Assembly (NCBI GenBank): GCA_905197955.1
Contig: CAJKAR010000005.1
Span: 62,001-126,000 of the forward strand
Reading direction: 5' to 3'
Length of the DNA: 64,000 nt
Source: an uncultured Lentisphaeria bacterium
GTDB lineage: Bacteria; Verrucomicrobiota; Lentisphaeria; Victivallales; UBA1829
The notes beneath the pieces were generated by a model. The model did not search any database, was not told the origin of the DNA, and was given only the letters and a program-made list of their open reading frames with translations. The position numbers were made by a program, and so were the translations under genes. Shown here one piece after another: positions 33,262 to 42,626 of this stretch. Each line of letters begins with the position of its first letter. Position 1 is the first letter of the stretch.

Positions 33262-34635
33262 ATGTTTAACAAGGTGCTTATCGCAAACCGCGGCGAAATT
33301 GCACTCCGGATTATCCGGGCGTGCAAGGAGCTCGGCATTAAATCCGTTCTCGTTTACTCCAAGGCCGACGAGGACAGTCTGCCGGTGAAATTCGCCGATC
33401 AGGCCGTCTGTATCGGACCTGCGCAGTCCAATGAGAGTTATCTGCTGATTGACCGGCTCATCAGCGTTGCCGAAATCTGCGATGTCGATGCGATCCATCC
33501 GGGCTACGGATTCCTCGCCGAGAATGTCCATTTCGCTGAAATCTGCAAAAGCTGCAATATCACGTTTATCGGTCCCACTCCGGAACAGATGCGCGCCATG
33601 GGCGACAAAGCCTGTGCCCGTGAAACCATGCGCAAGGCCGGAGTTCCCATCACTCCCGGTTCCGGCGGAGTCATTGAAACCGAAGAGGAAGCGCTGGTCA
33701 TCGCCAGAAAACTGGAGTATCCGGTGATTATCAAGGCTTCCGCGGGCGGCGGCGGACGGGGAATGCGTATCGCTCATAACGACGCCAGTCTGATTCAGGG
33801 CTTCCATTCCGCCAAGACCGAGGCGGAAAAGGCCTTCGGAAACGGCGATGTCTATATTGAAAAATTCATTGAGAATCCGAAACACATCGAAGTGCAGATT
33901 CTCGCGGATACATTCGGCAATGTGATCCAGCTCGGCGAGCGCGACTGCAGTATGCAGAGACGTCATCAGAAGCTGATCGAGGAATCTCCGTCCCCGTCGA
34001 TCTCTCCGGCTCTTCGCAAAAAGCTGGGAGAGGCGGCAATCAAGGCTGCCAAGGCCGTGAAATATGTCAGTGCGGGCACCATCGAATTCCTGCTCGGTCC
34101 CAAGGAGCAGTTCTATTTCATGGAAATGAACACCCGTGTTCAGGTGGAGCATCCGGTTTCCGAGCTGGTGACGGGTATCGACATCATCAAGGAACAGATC
34201 CGGATCGCCGCCGGTCTCAAGCTCCAGTACACGCAGAAACAGGTTTCGCAGAAGGGACATGCGATTGAATGCCGGATCAACGCCGAGGATCCGTACCGCA
34301 ATTTTGCGCCGTGTCCTGGCAAGATCAATTTCTATTCTGCCCCGGGCGGCTTCGGAGTGCGCGTGGATTCCCACGCTTATACGGGGTATCGGATTCCGCC
34401 GTATTACGACAGCATGATCGGCAAGCTGATTGTGCATGGGGATACCCGTGCGGAGGCGGTTGCCAGAATGCGCCGTGCTCTCGAAGAGTATGTCATTGAA
34501 GGCGTTGCGACGACGATTCCGTTTGAGCTTTTCATCACCGGAACGAAAGAGTTCAACGAGGGCCATTATGATACCGGCTTCATTGAACGGGTCATGAAGA
34601 GCGGCAGTTTTGAAAAGACAATGGAAAAGAAGTGA
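33262..34635 (+). CDS. accC: Biotin carboxylase subunit of acetyl-CoA carboxylase
   Basis: The 457-residue ATP-grasp enzyme carboxylates biotin on AccB. Landmarks are [32 protein letters not shown], the Gly-rich ATP lid [45 protein letters not shown] and [14 protein letters not shown]. Length and motifs are complete. It follows accB directly and is followed by two Asp23-family genes, the arrangement of accB-accC-yqhY in many Firmicutes. Confidence 0.97.
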   Translation: MFNKVLIANRGEIALRIIRACKELGIKSVLVYSKADEDSLPVKFADQAVCIGPAQSNESYLLIDRLISVAEICDVDAIHPGYGFLAENVHFAEICKSCNITFIGPTPEQMRAMGDKACARETMRKAGVPITPGSGGVIETEEEALVIARKLEYPVIIKASAGGGGRGMRIAHNDASLIQGFHSAKTEAEKAFGNGDVYIEKFIENPKHIEVQILADTFGNVIQLGERDCSMQRRHQKLIEESPSPSISPALRKKLGEAAIKAAKAVKYVSAGTIEFLLGPKEQFYFMEMNTRVQVEHPVSELVTGIDIIKEQIRIAAGLKLQYTQKQVSQKGHAIECRINAEDPYRNFAPCPGKINFYSAPGGFGVRVDSHAYTGYRIPPYYDSMIGKLIVHGDTRAEAVARMRRALEEYVIEGVATTIPFELFITGTKEFNEGHYDTGFIERVMKSGSFEKTMEKK

Positions 34636-34675
34636 ATGATCGGAAACGATCGTAACGGAAAACCGGAGACAGGTC

Positions 34676-35071
34676 ATGGAAAAGGATTTCAACAACGGGG
34701 GACACGAAGGATCCGGCGTGCCGGGCGCGGTGAAGATTCATGAGAATGTGATTGCCACGATTGTCCGGCGGATCGCGTGTTCCGTGGAAGGTGTTTCCAA
34801 AATTTCCGGAAGCAGTTTTGTGGACAACATAGCGGAAATGGTCGGCAGCAAGAAGATGCACGATCGTTCGATCATTGTTGACATGGGGGAATCCTCTGTT
34901 TCGGTGGAGGTTTCCATCAATCTGCTGTACGGGGTTCAGCTTCCGAGGGTCGCGGCTGCTGTTCAGGAGGCCGTGGCAAAGGAAATTACAAAGTTGACGG
35001 GACTGAAAGTCGTGAAAATCAACATCATCGTCCGGGAGATCGAAGAACCGGCGGATGAAAGCGAAGAATAA
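34676..35071 (+). CDS. Asp23/Gls24 family protein, copy 1
   Basis: This 131-residue protein has the Asp23/DUF322 fold pattern: PGAVKIHENVIATIVRRIACSVEGVSKISG, then VEVSINLLYGVQLPRVAAAVQEAVAKEITKLTGLKVVKINIIV. The family forms soluble small-domain proteins linked to envelope stress and, in Bacillus (YqhY), to acetyl-CoA carboxylase activity. Its place right after accC (40 bases) fits that link. It is a tandem paralogue of the next gene (similar length and core residues). It has no signal peptide and should be cytoplasmic, perhaps held at the membrane by the AmaP-like protein downstream. Confidence 0.88.
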   Translation: MEKDFNNGGHEGSGVPGAVKIHENVIATIVRRIACSVEGVSKISGSSFVDNIAEMVGSKKMHDRSIIVDMGESSVSVEVSINLLYGVQLPRVAAAVQEAVAKEITKLTGLKVVKINIIVREIEEPADESEE

Positions 35072-35080
35072 GAGGTCGAC

Positions 35081-35476
35081 ATGGCAGCGGTGAAGAAAGT
35101 CAAATCTGTGAAATCACAGGAAAATTCGGTGGGAATGGTGAAGGTCCATGAATCCGTGATTGCTTCGATTGTGAGAAAAGCAACACTGGAGATTGAGGGC
35201 GTGATCCGTCTTGCCGGAAGCAGTCTGGTGGATAATCTCGCGGAGATTGTCGGCAGCAAGAAGATTCAGGATCGTGCCATTTCGGTTGAAATGAACGATA
35301 ACTCCGTTGCCGTGGAGGTCCGTGTTGTTCTGGAATACGGCGTGCTGATTCCGGAAGTCGCGGAAGCGGTCAAGGAGTCCGTTGCCGCGGAGATCGTAAA
35401 ACTGACCGGCATGTCGGTCACGCGCGTCAACGTGTTCGTGGTGGATCTGGAAGACGCTCAGCAGGATGGAATCTGA
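35081..35476 (+). CDS. Asp23/Gls24 family protein, copy 2
   Basis: Another 131-residue Asp23-family protein, 9 bases after copy 1 and clearly related to it: VGMVKVHESVIASIVRKATLEIEGVIRLAGSSLVDNLAEIVGSKK lines up with copy 1 almost position for position, as does IVKLTGMSVTRVNVFVVDLED at the end. It starts with a Lys-rich stretch (MAAVKKVKSVKSQ). AGAGG precedes the ATG. Tandem duplication followed by divergence is the simplest history; the pair may form heteromers. Function as for copy 1: envelope- or fatty-acid-linked, inferred from the family and context. Confidence 0.88.
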   Translation: MAAVKKVKSVKSQENSVGMVKVHESVIASIVRKATLEIEGVIRLAGSSLVDNLAEIVGSKKIQDRAISVEMNDNSVAVEVRVVLEYGVLIPEVAEAVKESVAAEIVKLTGMSVTRVNVFVVDLEDAQQDGI

Positions 35477-35477
35477 C

Positions 35478-35969
35478 ATGGAGCAGTTCAGCCAAAGCTG
35501 TAAAGAGATTTGGGGCAGTATTCTTTCATGGTTTTCCCCGGCGGAGCCTTCGCCATGGCATGAAGGGTATGTGACCGGTGTGCTGACTCTGGCGCTCCTT
35601 CTGCTTTGCTGTATGCTGATCTGGCTGGTGCTTACCCATCACAGAGCCTTGAGGGGGATTGTGCTTCCTGCTGCAAACGGATCCATTTTCATTTCGGCTC
35701 GTTCCATTTCGGATTTGGTGAAGTCTCTGGATGCGGATTTCGATGGAATTGCCATTCGCAGAGTGGCGCTTGTGGAGCGGAAGAAAAATCTTGTTATTGA
35801 ACTGAATCTGATCTGTCAGCTCGGACCATCCTCCCGTAATATGCAGGAGATGATCGAGGCGCTTCAGGCGAAGGTGCTGGAGTCGCTGAAGAATGTTTTC
35901 GGCATTGCGACCGTTTCCAGAGTGGATGTCGTTATGGCCCGCGGCAAGCCGGTCCGGACAGCATTCTGA
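35478..35969 (+). CDS. AmaP-like membrane anchor of Asp23 proteins
   Basis: The 163-residue product has an N-terminal membrane segment (GVLTLALLLLCCMLIWLVL, about 31-49), then a cytoplasmic domain with an Asp23-like core (FISARSISDLVKSLDADFDGI, VIELNLICQLGPSSRNMQEMIEALQAKVLESLKNVFGI, SRVDVVMA). This is the organisation of AmaP, which anchors Asp23 at the membrane in staphylococci. The start at 35478 follows the preceding stop by one base and has an AGGATGG site; an ATG four codons upstream in the overlap is possible. Its co-location with two Asp23 genes supports the assignment. A strong terminator follows. Confidence 0.7.
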   Translation: MEQFSQSCKEIWGSILSWFSPAEPSPWHEGYVTGVLTLALLLLCCMLIWLVLTHHRALRGIVLPAANGSIFISARSISDLVKSLDADFDGIAIRRVALVERKKNLVIELNLICQLGPSSRNMQEMIEALQAKVLESLKNVFGIATVSRVDVVMARGKPVRTAF

Positions 35970-36002
35970 ATCAAGTTTTTTCTTGCCTGATTTGTTTTGT
36001 GT

Positions 36003-36033
36003 ATCCCATCCGCATGGATGGGATATTTTTTTT
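36003..36033 (+). terminator. Intrinsic terminator of the accBC-asp23 operon
   Basis: ATCCCATCC (36003-36011) pairs with GGATGGGAT (36016-36024) around a GCAT loop, followed by an eight-T run at 36026-36033. Confidence 0.9.
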
Positions 36034-36115
36034 ACAAAAAGGAAATATAGCTGTAATCCTGCGGCAATATTCGGGTGCTATCTTTTTCTCCAAACCGAAA
36101 GATGGAGGTAAGTGT

Positions 36116-36298
36116 ATGATGTACTCGGAAGAAGAGATCGGCGAGCTCAAGAGATTTGCTGCCGCCTATGGATATGAGCTGGAACTGACCTGTGCGCGGG
36201 CGGAACGCGAATCCGCATCGGCGGAAGTGCGTCCGGTCCCGGTGATCCGGATGGTTCCGGAAAAGCTGCTGACCGTTCCGGATGAGAAGGCTTCCTGA
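36116..36298 (+). CDS. Small hypothetical protein, 60 aa
   Basis: GGAGG lies 8 bases before tandem ATGs at 36116 and 36119; the frame then reads MMYSEEEIGELKRFAAAYGYELELTCARA and ends KLLTVPDEKAS after a Pro/Val stretch. The N-terminal half is a predicted amphipathic helix, acidic then basic. There is no membrane segment or known motif. It lies between a terminator and the purB promoter, so it is probably an independent small gene. The good ribosome binding site is the main support. Function unknown. Confidence 0.55.
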   Translation: MMYSEEEIGELKRFAAAYGYELELTCARAERESASAEVRPVPVIRMVPEKLLTVPDEKAS

Positions 36299-36356
36299 TC
36301 AGGATATTTCCCGCGTTTCCCTCCGCCGGAAGGGAGAGAACCCCTGCGGAAACGCA

Positions 36357-36385
36357 TTGAAATTTTCCTCTCCGCGTGATATATT
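36357..36385 (+). promoter_or_regulatory. Promoter of purB
   Basis: TTGAAA (36357-36362), 17 bases and TATATT (36380-36385), with purB starting at 36427. Confidence 0.75.
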
Positions 36386-36426
36386 ACACGCTTGATAAAA
36401 CATCAGAAATCCGAGGAGAAGATTCA

Positions 36427-37869
36427 ATGAACGGCAACAACAGTACCTATAAGAGCCCGCTGACCGATCGCTATGCCAGCGCGGAAATGAGTTTCAACTG
36501 GTCCCTTCAGCGCAAGCACTCCACATGGAGAAGACTCTGGGTTGCTCTTGCGGAATCCGAAAAGGAGCTCGGACTCAACATCACGCAGGAACAGATCGAT
36601 CAGATGAAGCAGCATCTTGATGACATCGACTTCGAGGCGGTGGCAAAAAAAGAGGCTCAGCTGCGTCATGATGTCATGAGTCACATTCATGTGTTCGGTG
36701 CGCAGTGCCCGGCCGCAATGCCGATCATCCATCTCGGCGCGACAAGCTGCTTTGTTACCGACAATACGGAACTCATTCAGATGCGCGACGGCCTTAAGAT
36801 CATTCTTGGAAAACTCCTCAAGGTGGCGGAAATTCTCGCGGCAAACGCGGAAAAGTACAAGAATATGCCGACTCTCGGGTTCACTCACTATCAGCCCGCC
36901 CAGTTGACAACCGTCGGCAAACGTTTCACTCTGTATCTCCAGGATTTCATTTTCGATATCGAACGGGTGGAGCGCGAGCTTGAGAACCTGCCGATGCGCG
37001 GAGTCAAGGGTACGACCGGAACACAGGCAAGTTTCATGGAGCTTTTCAACGGGGATCATGAGAAGATCCGCCAGCTCGACAAACTCGTCGCCCGTAAAAT
37101 GGGATTCGACAAAACAATCGCGGTCAGCGGTCAGACCTACACGCGCAAAATTGATTACTTTGTTCTTTCCGCACTTTCCGGCATTGCGCAGTCCGCGTAC
37201 AAATTTGCCGGCGATGTCCGTCTTCTTGCCAATCTGAAGGAGATCGAGGAGCCGTTCGAGAAGAACCAGGTCGGTTCCAGTGCAATGGCCTACAAGCGCA
37301 ATCCGATGCGTTCGGAACGCATCTGCTCTCTTTCGCGCTATCTGATGAATCTTCCGCTCAATGCGGCGCAGACCCATTCGGTCCAGTGGTTTGAGCGGAC
37401 TCTCGATGACTCCGCCAACCGGCGCATCTCTCTGCCCGAGGCGTTCCTCACTGCCGATATCATTCTTTCCCTGGTGGCAAATGTGGCGAACGGAATGCAG
37501 GTCTGGCCGAAAGTCATTGAGAATCACGTCATGCAGGAGCTTCCGTTCATGGCAACGGAAAACATTCTGATGGCGGCGGTCCGCGCAGGCGGCAACCGTC
37601 AGGAACTCCACGAGGCGATCCGCGAACACTCGATGGAAGCCGGAAAACGCGTCAAGGCGGAAGGTGCGAAAAACGATCTGCTCGACCGTCTTGCCGCCGA
37701 TCCGCTGTTCGCAAAGGTGGCTCCGAAGTTCCACGAGATCCTGGCTCCGGCGTCGTTCGTCGGACGCGCTCCCCAGCAGGTGGACGATTTCCTCGAAACG
37801 GTTTTCCGTCCCGTGAAGGAGCGGCTCGCTTCCTTTGAAAATGTCAAGATGGATGCGGTCAACGTGTAA
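36427..37869 (+). CDS. purB: Adenylosuccinate lyase
   Basis: The enzyme splits adenylosuccinate and SAICAR in purine synthesis. The start at 36427 ([18 protein letters not shown]) has AGGAGAAG upstream; the earlier in-frame ATG lies in the promoter. The 480-residue product has the N-terminal Arg/Tyr pair (LTDRYAS), [44 protein letters not shown] and the fumarase-superfamily signature [17 protein letters not shown] with the catalytic Ser loop. It resembles the longer, eukaryote-like PurB branch. It heads a rightward run with an RNA-modifying enzyme and phosphofructokinase. Confidence 0.95.
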   Translation: MNGNNSTYKSPLTDRYASAEMSFNWSLQRKHSTWRRLWVALAESEKELGLNITQEQIDQMKQHLDDIDFEAVAKKEAQLRHDVMSHIHVFGAQCPAAMPIIHLGATSCFVTDNTELIQMRDGLKIILGKLLKVAEILAANAEKYKNMPTLGFTHYQPAQLTTVGKRFTLYLQDFIFDIERVERELENLPMRGVKGTTGTQASFMELFNGDHEKIRQLDKLVARKMGFDKTIAVSGQTYTRKIDYFVLSALSGIAQSAYKFAGDVRLLANLKEIEEPFEKNQVGSSAMAYKRNPMRSERICSLSRYLMNLPLNAAQTHSVQWFERTLDDSANRRISLPEAFLTADIILSLVANVANGMQVWPKVIENHVMQELPFMATENILMAAVRAGGNRQELHEAIREHSMEAGKRVKAEGAKNDLLDRLAADPLFAKVAPKFHEILAPASFVGRAPQQVDDFLETVFRPVKERLASFENVKMDAVNV

Positions 37870-37909
37870 TGCCGTCTCCGGCGTCCGAAACTGAACAGGC
37901 GGTCTTGCG

Positions 37910-38770
37910 ATGGAATCGAAAAACAGCGAAGAAATGAACCTGACAAAACGTCTCTCCACCGGCGGCGCGGCTTCCCGGCGCAAGGCGGCGGAACTGATCA
38001 AGCAGGGTGCGGTCACGGTCAATGGAAAAGTCGAGACCAACCCGGCGACGATCGTCGGCCCGAAGGATCGGATCCGCATCAACGGATCCGAACTGGAGGA
38101 GATGCCGGAACACGTCTACATCATGCTGAACAAACCGCGCGGATACGTTTGCACGAATGAGGATATTCACGCGAAGAAAAAAGCTGTGGATCTCATTCAG
38201 CTGCGGAAAAACGTGCGTCTCTTCTCCGCAGGCCGCCTCGACAAGGACAGCGAAGGACTTATCATTTTTACAAACGACGGAAAGTTCGCGGATCGTCTGA
38301 TGCATCCCCGCAACGAGATCCTGAAGACCTACGCTCTTTCCGTGGAACATCCGTTTACCGATGAACAGCTCCAGCAGATGGTGGACGGCATCGAAGACGA
38401 CGGCGAATCCCTCAGCGCCGAAGAGGTGTTCCAGATCGGAGAACGAAAATATATGCTCGTTCTCGCCGAGGGAAAAAAACGGGAGATCCGACGCATGGTC
38501 GCCGCGTTCGGAAACGATACCAAACGTCTGGAACGTGTCGCCATCGGAAATCTCAAGCGCGGAATGCTGAAGCCGGGAGAGTGGCGATTCATGACGCGCC
38601 GCGACGTCGCTCGCATTCTCATGCTCGAAGAGGACGATCCCGAAGTGCTGGAATACAGCGTCAATCTGAAAAACAAACCGTACTACCAATATCAAGCCAG
38701 AGGCGCCAACCATGAAAGACGATTTCATCGCTCCGGACGTGTTCCCCGTAAAAAAACTCGGTCCGTGTAA
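37910..38770 (+). CDS. RsuA/RluB/RluF-family pseudouridine synthase
   Basis: The 286-residue protein has an N-terminal S4 RNA-binding domain (MNLTKRLSTGGAASRRKAAELIKQGAVTVNG) and the catalytic domain with LNKPRGYVCTNED and GRLDKDSEGLIIFTNDG, where the Asp of GRLD is the nucleophile. KKREIRRMVAAFG closes the family signature. It modifies a uridine in 16S or 23S rRNA; RluB is the best guess but the target is not certain. A basic tail ends the protein. Its last 59 bases overlap the phosphofructokinase start in another frame, an unusually long overlap, so the two are translated from one mRNA. Confidence 0.88.
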   Translation: MESKNSEEMNLTKRLSTGGAASRRKAAELIKQGAVTVNGKVETNPATIVGPKDRIRINGSELEEMPEHVYIMLNKPRGYVCTNEDIHAKKKAVDLIQLRKNVRLFSAGRLDKDSEGLIIFTNDGKFADRLMHPRNEILKTYALSVEHPFTDEQLQQMVDGIEDDGESLSAEEVFQIGERKYMLVLAEGKKREIRRMVAAFGNDTKRLERVAIGNLKRGMLKPGEWRFMTRRDVARILMLEEDDPEVLEYSVNLKNKPYYQYQARGANHERRFHRSGRVPRKKTRSV

Positions 38771-40022
38771 TTTCGAAACCCCTCTCGATTCCGACACCTG
38801 CTTTGTCCCGCCCGACGCGGAAATCCTGCTGGATCGCGAATTTACCCGTCTGCGTGCCGACTATCAGATGAACGGCGGCAAAATCTATGCCTTCGAAAAG
38901 GCCGGTCCGCGAAAACGGATTTTTCACGATCCTGCGTGGAGCAAGGCGGCCATCCTGACCGCAGGCGGACTCTGTCCCGGACTCAACAACGTCATCAAAG
39001 GCATTACCCTCACTCTGATGAAACACTATGGCGTACCGGTCGTCTACGGCATTCCCTACGGCTACGCGGGACTGAACCCGAAGCTGGGATATCGGCCGAT
39101 TGTGCTTGATCCGAACGTCGTGGATGATATTCACGAGCAGGGCGGCACGATTCTTGCCTCCTCGCGCGGTTCGCAGGATACGACGCTTATGCTGGAAACC
39201 CTGGTCCGCATGGATATCAACATGCTCTTCTGCATCGGCGGCGACGGTACCCTCCGCGCTGCTCATGATCTCGCTCTGGAAGCGCAGAAACGCGAACTCA
39301 ACATCAGCATCATCGGGATCCCGAAGACGATCGACAACGATATCTGCTATATGGATCGCACGTTCGGATTTGAAACCGCCGTCTATTCCACGGTTCCCGT
39401 CATCACTGTGGCGCACAACGAGGCAAAGGGCGCTCTGAACGGAGTCGGACTGATTCATGTGATGGGGCGCGATTCCGGATTCATTGCGGCATACGCCGCC
39501 CTTGCGAACACGCACGTCAACTACTGCCTGATCCCGGAGGAGAAATTCACGCTGGAGGAAGGCGAAAACGCATTTCTGCCGAGTCTGTTCAAACGGCTCC
39601 AGGCGCGCCATCACGCTGTCGTGATCGTTGCCGAGGGCGCCGGACAGGATCTGATCGACGGCGAACGCGAAACCGATAAATCCGGCAACATTCTCCATCA
39701 CAATATCGGCATGTTCCTCAAGGATAAGATTCGCGAGTATTCGAAAAAGACGGGAATCGAAGCTCAGATCAAATATTTCGATCCGACCTATTCCATCCGC
39801 GGCGTTCCCGCCAACGGAACCGATGCGGTCTTCTGCTTCCTGCTGGCTCAGAACGCTGTCCATGCGGCGATGATGGGCTGCACGGATATGGTCGTCGGGC
39901 ACTGGAGCGATTCCTTTACTCACGTCCCGATTGAAATGTCTACGAAGGAGCGCAAGAAGATCGATACAAACGGACTCCTCTGGCGCAGTGTCCGCATGAG
40001 CACCTGGCCGGAATACCGCTGA
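38712..40022 (+). CDS. 6-phosphofructokinase (long, TP0108-like type)
   Basis: The 436-residue product has PFK landmarks: AAILTAGGLCPGLNNVIKG (ATP/PPi-binding loop), FCIGGDGTLRAAHDL, GIPKTIDNDICYMDRTFGFETAV (catalytic Asp) and VMGRDSGFIAAYAAL. GGDGT rather than GGDD at the phosphate donor site favours ATP over PPi. The length and N-terminal extension match the plant/spirochaete-like group rather than PfkA. The start lies inside the 3' end of the pseudouridine synthase gene, with AGAGG 9 bases upstream. It catalyses the committing step of glycolysis. The phosphoryl donor is inferred from one residue pattern. Confidence 0.9.
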   Translation: MKDDFIAPDVFPVKKLGPCNFETPLDSDTCFVPPDAEILLDREFTRLRADYQMNGGKIYAFEKAGPRKRIFHDPAWSKAAILTAGGLCPGLNNVIKGITLTLMKHYGVPVVYGIPYGYAGLNPKLGYRPIVLDPNVVDDIHEQGGTILASSRGSQDTTLMLETLVRMDINMLFCIGGDGTLRAAHDLALEAQKRELNISIIGIPKTIDNDICYMDRTFGFETAVYSTVPVITVAHNEAKGALNGVGLIHVMGRDSGFIAAYAALANTHVNYCLIPEEKFTLEEGENAFLPSLFKRLQARHHAVVIVAEGAGQDLIDGERETDKSGNILHHNIGMFLKDKIREYSKKTGIEAQIKYFDPTYSIRGVPANGTDAVFCFLLAQNAVHAAMMGCTDMVVGHWSDSFTHVPIEMSTKERKKIDTNGLLWRSVRMSTWPEYR

Positions 40023-40042
40023 TCCATCCCGGAAGAGAAAGC

Positions 40043-40696
40043 ATGATCCTGCGGCGGAGCGGAAAAACCGTACTGGTGGAACAGCATCACCATGTGCTTC
40101 TGCCCTGGTGCGCTCTGGCGCGGGAGACCGGACTCCGGTTTCACGCTGTCACGCTGGATCATCACACGGATGTGCTGCCGGCGTTTACGAGATCCGCGGT
40201 AAAAGGGGATTTCGACGCCTCTTCCGAAGAGTCTGTCCGCAGAAATCTGGAGCTGCTCCATCACGATGAACACATCGACTGGGCGCTCAAATCCGGAGTC
40301 CTGGCATCTTCGAGAATCCTTTCACATGAAAATTTCACAATGCCGGCGGATCCGCGTATTACGATAAGCTGTGATCCGCTTTGGCCGTCATCCCAGGAGA
40401 TTCTGGAGGGATCCGCCGCCGCCCGTTCCGCCGCCGCGCAGGTGCTGGAACGCGGATTCCTTGCGCGTCAGATCCCGGAGATCCCCGATCCGCTGATTCT
40501 GGATATCGACCTGGATTATTTTCTCTGCGATGCGGCTCTGCATCCGCGCGATCCCTCCTTTTTCCAGGAGCTGGCGGAGCGTGCGCGCCTGATTACCGTT
40601 TCCCGGGAGAGCGACTGGGTGCGTCTGCTCCGGTTTCGAGGGGAGACGATCAGCGCGGATTCCTTATGGGATTGCCTTCTGACTCTGCTTGTCTGA
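40043..40696 (+). CDS. UPF0489-family protein
   Basis: This 217-residue protein has LVEQHHHVLLPWC near the start, AVTLDHHTDVLPAF (about 36-49) and PLILDIDLDYFLCDAA (about 150-165), the metal-binding-like Asp/His clusters of UPF0489 proteins, which share features with the arginase/histone deacetylase fold. No activity is known for the family. It starts 20 bases after the phosphofructokinase stop, so it is likely co-transcribed. It ends 12 bases before the convergent MATE gene. A hydrolase with two metal ions is a reasonable guess only. Confidence 0.75.
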   Translation: MILRRSGKTVLVEQHHHVLLPWCALARETGLRFHAVTLDHHTDVLPAFTRSAVKGDFDASSEESVRRNLELLHHDEHIDWALKSGVLASSRILSHENFTMPADPRITISCDPLWPSSQEILEGSAAARSAAAQVLERGFLARQIPEIPDPLILDIDLDYFLCDAALHPRDPSFFQELAERARLITVSRESDWVRLLRFRGETISADSLWDCLLTLLV

Positions 40697-40708
40697 AGCG
40701 GCGGCGAA

Positions 40709-42118
40709 TCAAGCCGCCATTTCCCGGCAGGGGGAAGAGGCTTCTTCGGATTCGGATTCGCTCAGGCTCCTGTTCAGCGAGCGGAAAAAGAAGAACAGGA
40801 ACGGAAGCGCACTGAGAAAGGCGAAGACATCGGAAATGCTCTGTGTGAATTCGATGCCGGTCAGTCCGAAATATCGCGGCAGGATCAGGATCAGCGGAAT
40901 AAAATAGATTCCCTGGCGTGTGGCGGAAATCAAAGTCGCCTGAAGCGCCTTGCCGATCGACTGGAAGAGCATGTTGGAAAGCACGATCGTCGCCTGGAGC
41001 GGCAGGGCGATGCACTGCGCCCGGAACGCCATCGCGCCGATGGAGACCACTGCCGGATCATTGACCTTGAACAGCGTAATCAGCTGCGGCGCAAACAGAA
41101 AACCAAGGACTCCCACACAGGTGAGAAACACCGTTCCCGTTTTGACGCAGAAACGGAACGATTCCTTGACCCGTTCAAAACGCTTCGCTCCGTAATTGTA
41201 GCCGACGACCGGCTGGAAGCCCTGTCCGAACCCGATCAGCATCGCCAGCAGGAAGAAGAATATCCTGCCCACAATCGACATCGCGGCAACAGCGGAATCC
41301 CCGTATGCCGCGGCGGAAACGTTCAGCGCAACCGTGGAAATGCTCGCAAGTCCCTGCCGGCAGAAGGAGGAAAAGCCTAGTTTCAGAATATCCGCGTAAT
41401 CGGAAAACTTCCGCGAGATATTCCCCCACGCAAGGCGCGTGATGCTTTTCCCCGAACAGAAGCAGAACAGAAGAATGCCGAAACTGATACACTGGCTGAT
41501 CAGCGTTGCAATCGCCGCCCCGGAAATGCCGAGTTTGAACTGGAAAATAAAAATCGGATCCAATGCCACATTCAGAATTCCGCCGAAGCCGAGTCCGATG
41601 GTCGAAAGAACCGCCTTTCCTTCCGAACGCAGAATGTTGTTCATGACGATGGAACCGCACATGACCACCGCTCCCATGAAGATGTATCCGGCGTAATCAC
41701 GGGCATACGGGAGAATGGTCGGGGTGGCTCCCAGCAGAACCATCAGCGGCTCGGTGAAGAGTAGACCGAAGGTGGTCAGCAGCGCACCGAAACCGAGAGA
41801 GAGAAAAAAACCGGTCGAGGCAAATTTGTCGGCCGCCGGACGATCCTGTCTGCCGAGGAATCGTGACACATGACTCCCCGTTCCGATCCCGATCATGAAA
41901 CCGATCGCCTGAATGATCGCCATGATCGCAAAGACAATGCCCACGGCTCCGGCCGCGCTGGTTCCGAGCCGCGCGACAAAAAAGGTATCCGCCATATTGT
42001 AGAACGCTCCGATCAGCATCGTAAAGATGGTCGGGATTGCAAGTGTGGTGATCAGACGCGGAATCGGCGTTTCGGTCATGCGGGTGAATTGTTTCTGTTC
42101 GGCTTCGGATCGATTCAT
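40709..42118 (-). CDS. MATE-family multidrug efflux protein
   Basis: The 469-residue protein has 12 predicted membrane helices in two halves (e.g. IPRLITTLAIPTIFTMLIGAF, ADTFFVARLGTSAAGAVGIVFAIMA; second half LSTIGLGFGGILNVALDPIFIF, MLIGFGQGFQPVVGYNYGAKRF). The NMADTFFVARLG and GFQPVVGYNYGA segments are hallmarks of the NorM/DinF-like MATE group. It should expel cationic drugs in exchange for Na+ or H+. It lies 9 bases after the MarR gene and must be co-expressed with it; the operator at 42592-42626 would control both. Confidence 0.88.
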   Translation of the reverse strand: MNRSEAEQKQFTRMTETPIPRLITTLAIPTIFTMLIGAFYNMADTFFVARLGTSAAGAVGIVFAIMAIIQAIGFMIGIGTGSHVSRFLGRQDRPAADKFASTGFFLSLGFGALLTTFGLLFTEPLMVLLGATPTILPYARDYAGYIFMGAVVMCGSIVMNNILRSEGKAVLSTIGLGFGGILNVALDPIFIFQFKLGISGAAIATLISQCISFGILLFCFCSGKSITRLAWGNISRKFSDYADILKLGFSSFCRQGLASISTVALNVSAAAYGDSAVAAMSIVGRIFFFLLAMLIGFGQGFQPVVGYNYGAKRFERVKESFRFCVKTGTVFLTCVGVLGFLFAPQLITLFKVNDPAVVSIGAMAFRAQCIALPLQATIVLSNMLFQSIGKALQATLISATRQGIYFIPLILILPRYFGLTGIEFTQSISDVFAFLSALPFLFFFFRSLNRSLSESESEEASSPCREMAA

Positions 42119-42127
42119 GGGTTCCTC

Positions 42128-42562
42128 CTAAAAATCCAGCGGGGTTCCGGTCAGATTGGCGTACATGTGACGGAGATATTCTTCAAAGCGCCGTTTTTCG
42201 TCCGGCGTGAAATCGGTCAGCGAGACGGTGTTGACACTGTGGTAGCGGGGCAGAATTTCCTGTTCAACAAGAGCATATCCCTTGTTCGTCAGTCCGATCA
42301 CTGCGGCGCGCTTGTCTCCGGCCAGAGCGGATCGGCAGATCAGACCGTTTTCCTCCAGACTGTTGAGCATCTTGGAAATGGTTGTCGGTTCAATGTCGCA
42401 GGCGGCAGCAAGCTCTTTTTGAAGACATTTCCCGTGAATCGACAGAAAAGCCAGCACTTTCGGCTGTCCCGGAGAAAGACCGATTTCCGCCATCAGCGGA
42501 CGCTCTCGGTTCTTCTGCGCATGAAAGACTTTCAATATCAGCAGATTGAAGGGAATTTCCAT
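42128..42562 (-). CDS. MarR-family transcriptional regulator
   Basis: The 144-residue product is a winged-helix MarR protein: GLSPGQPKVLAFLSIHGKCLQKELAAACDIEPTTISKMLNSLEENGLICRSALAGDKRAAVIGLTNKG covers recognition helix and wing (RSALAGDKRA corresponds to the 'R...d.D.Ra..v.lT..G' motif). N- and C-terminal helices should form the dimer. It is the first gene of a two-gene operon with the MATE pump and probably represses it by binding a palindrome 30 bases upstream. A drug-like ligand is inferred from the pump. Confidence 0.9.
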   Translation of the reverse strand: MEIPFNLLILKVFHAQKNRERPLMAEIGLSPGQPKVLAFLSIHGKCLQKELAAACDIEPTTISKMLNSLEENGLICRSALAGDKRAAVIGLTNKGYALVEQEILPRYHSVNTVSLTDFTPDEKRRFEEYLRHMYANLTGTPLDF

Positions 42563-42591
42563 AAAAAACCTTGAAAAGAAAAGTTTGGTTA

Positions 42592-42626
42592 ATAGTTGGC
42601 TTCCTCATTATTATGAAGCTAACTAT
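42592..42626. promoter_or_regulatory. Probable MarR operator
   Basis: ATAGTTGGCTTC (42592-42603) and GAAGCTAACTAT (42615-42626) are inverted repeats matching at 11 of 12 positions with an 11-base centre. They cover the likely -35/-10 area of the MarR-MATE operon. Confidence 0.65.
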
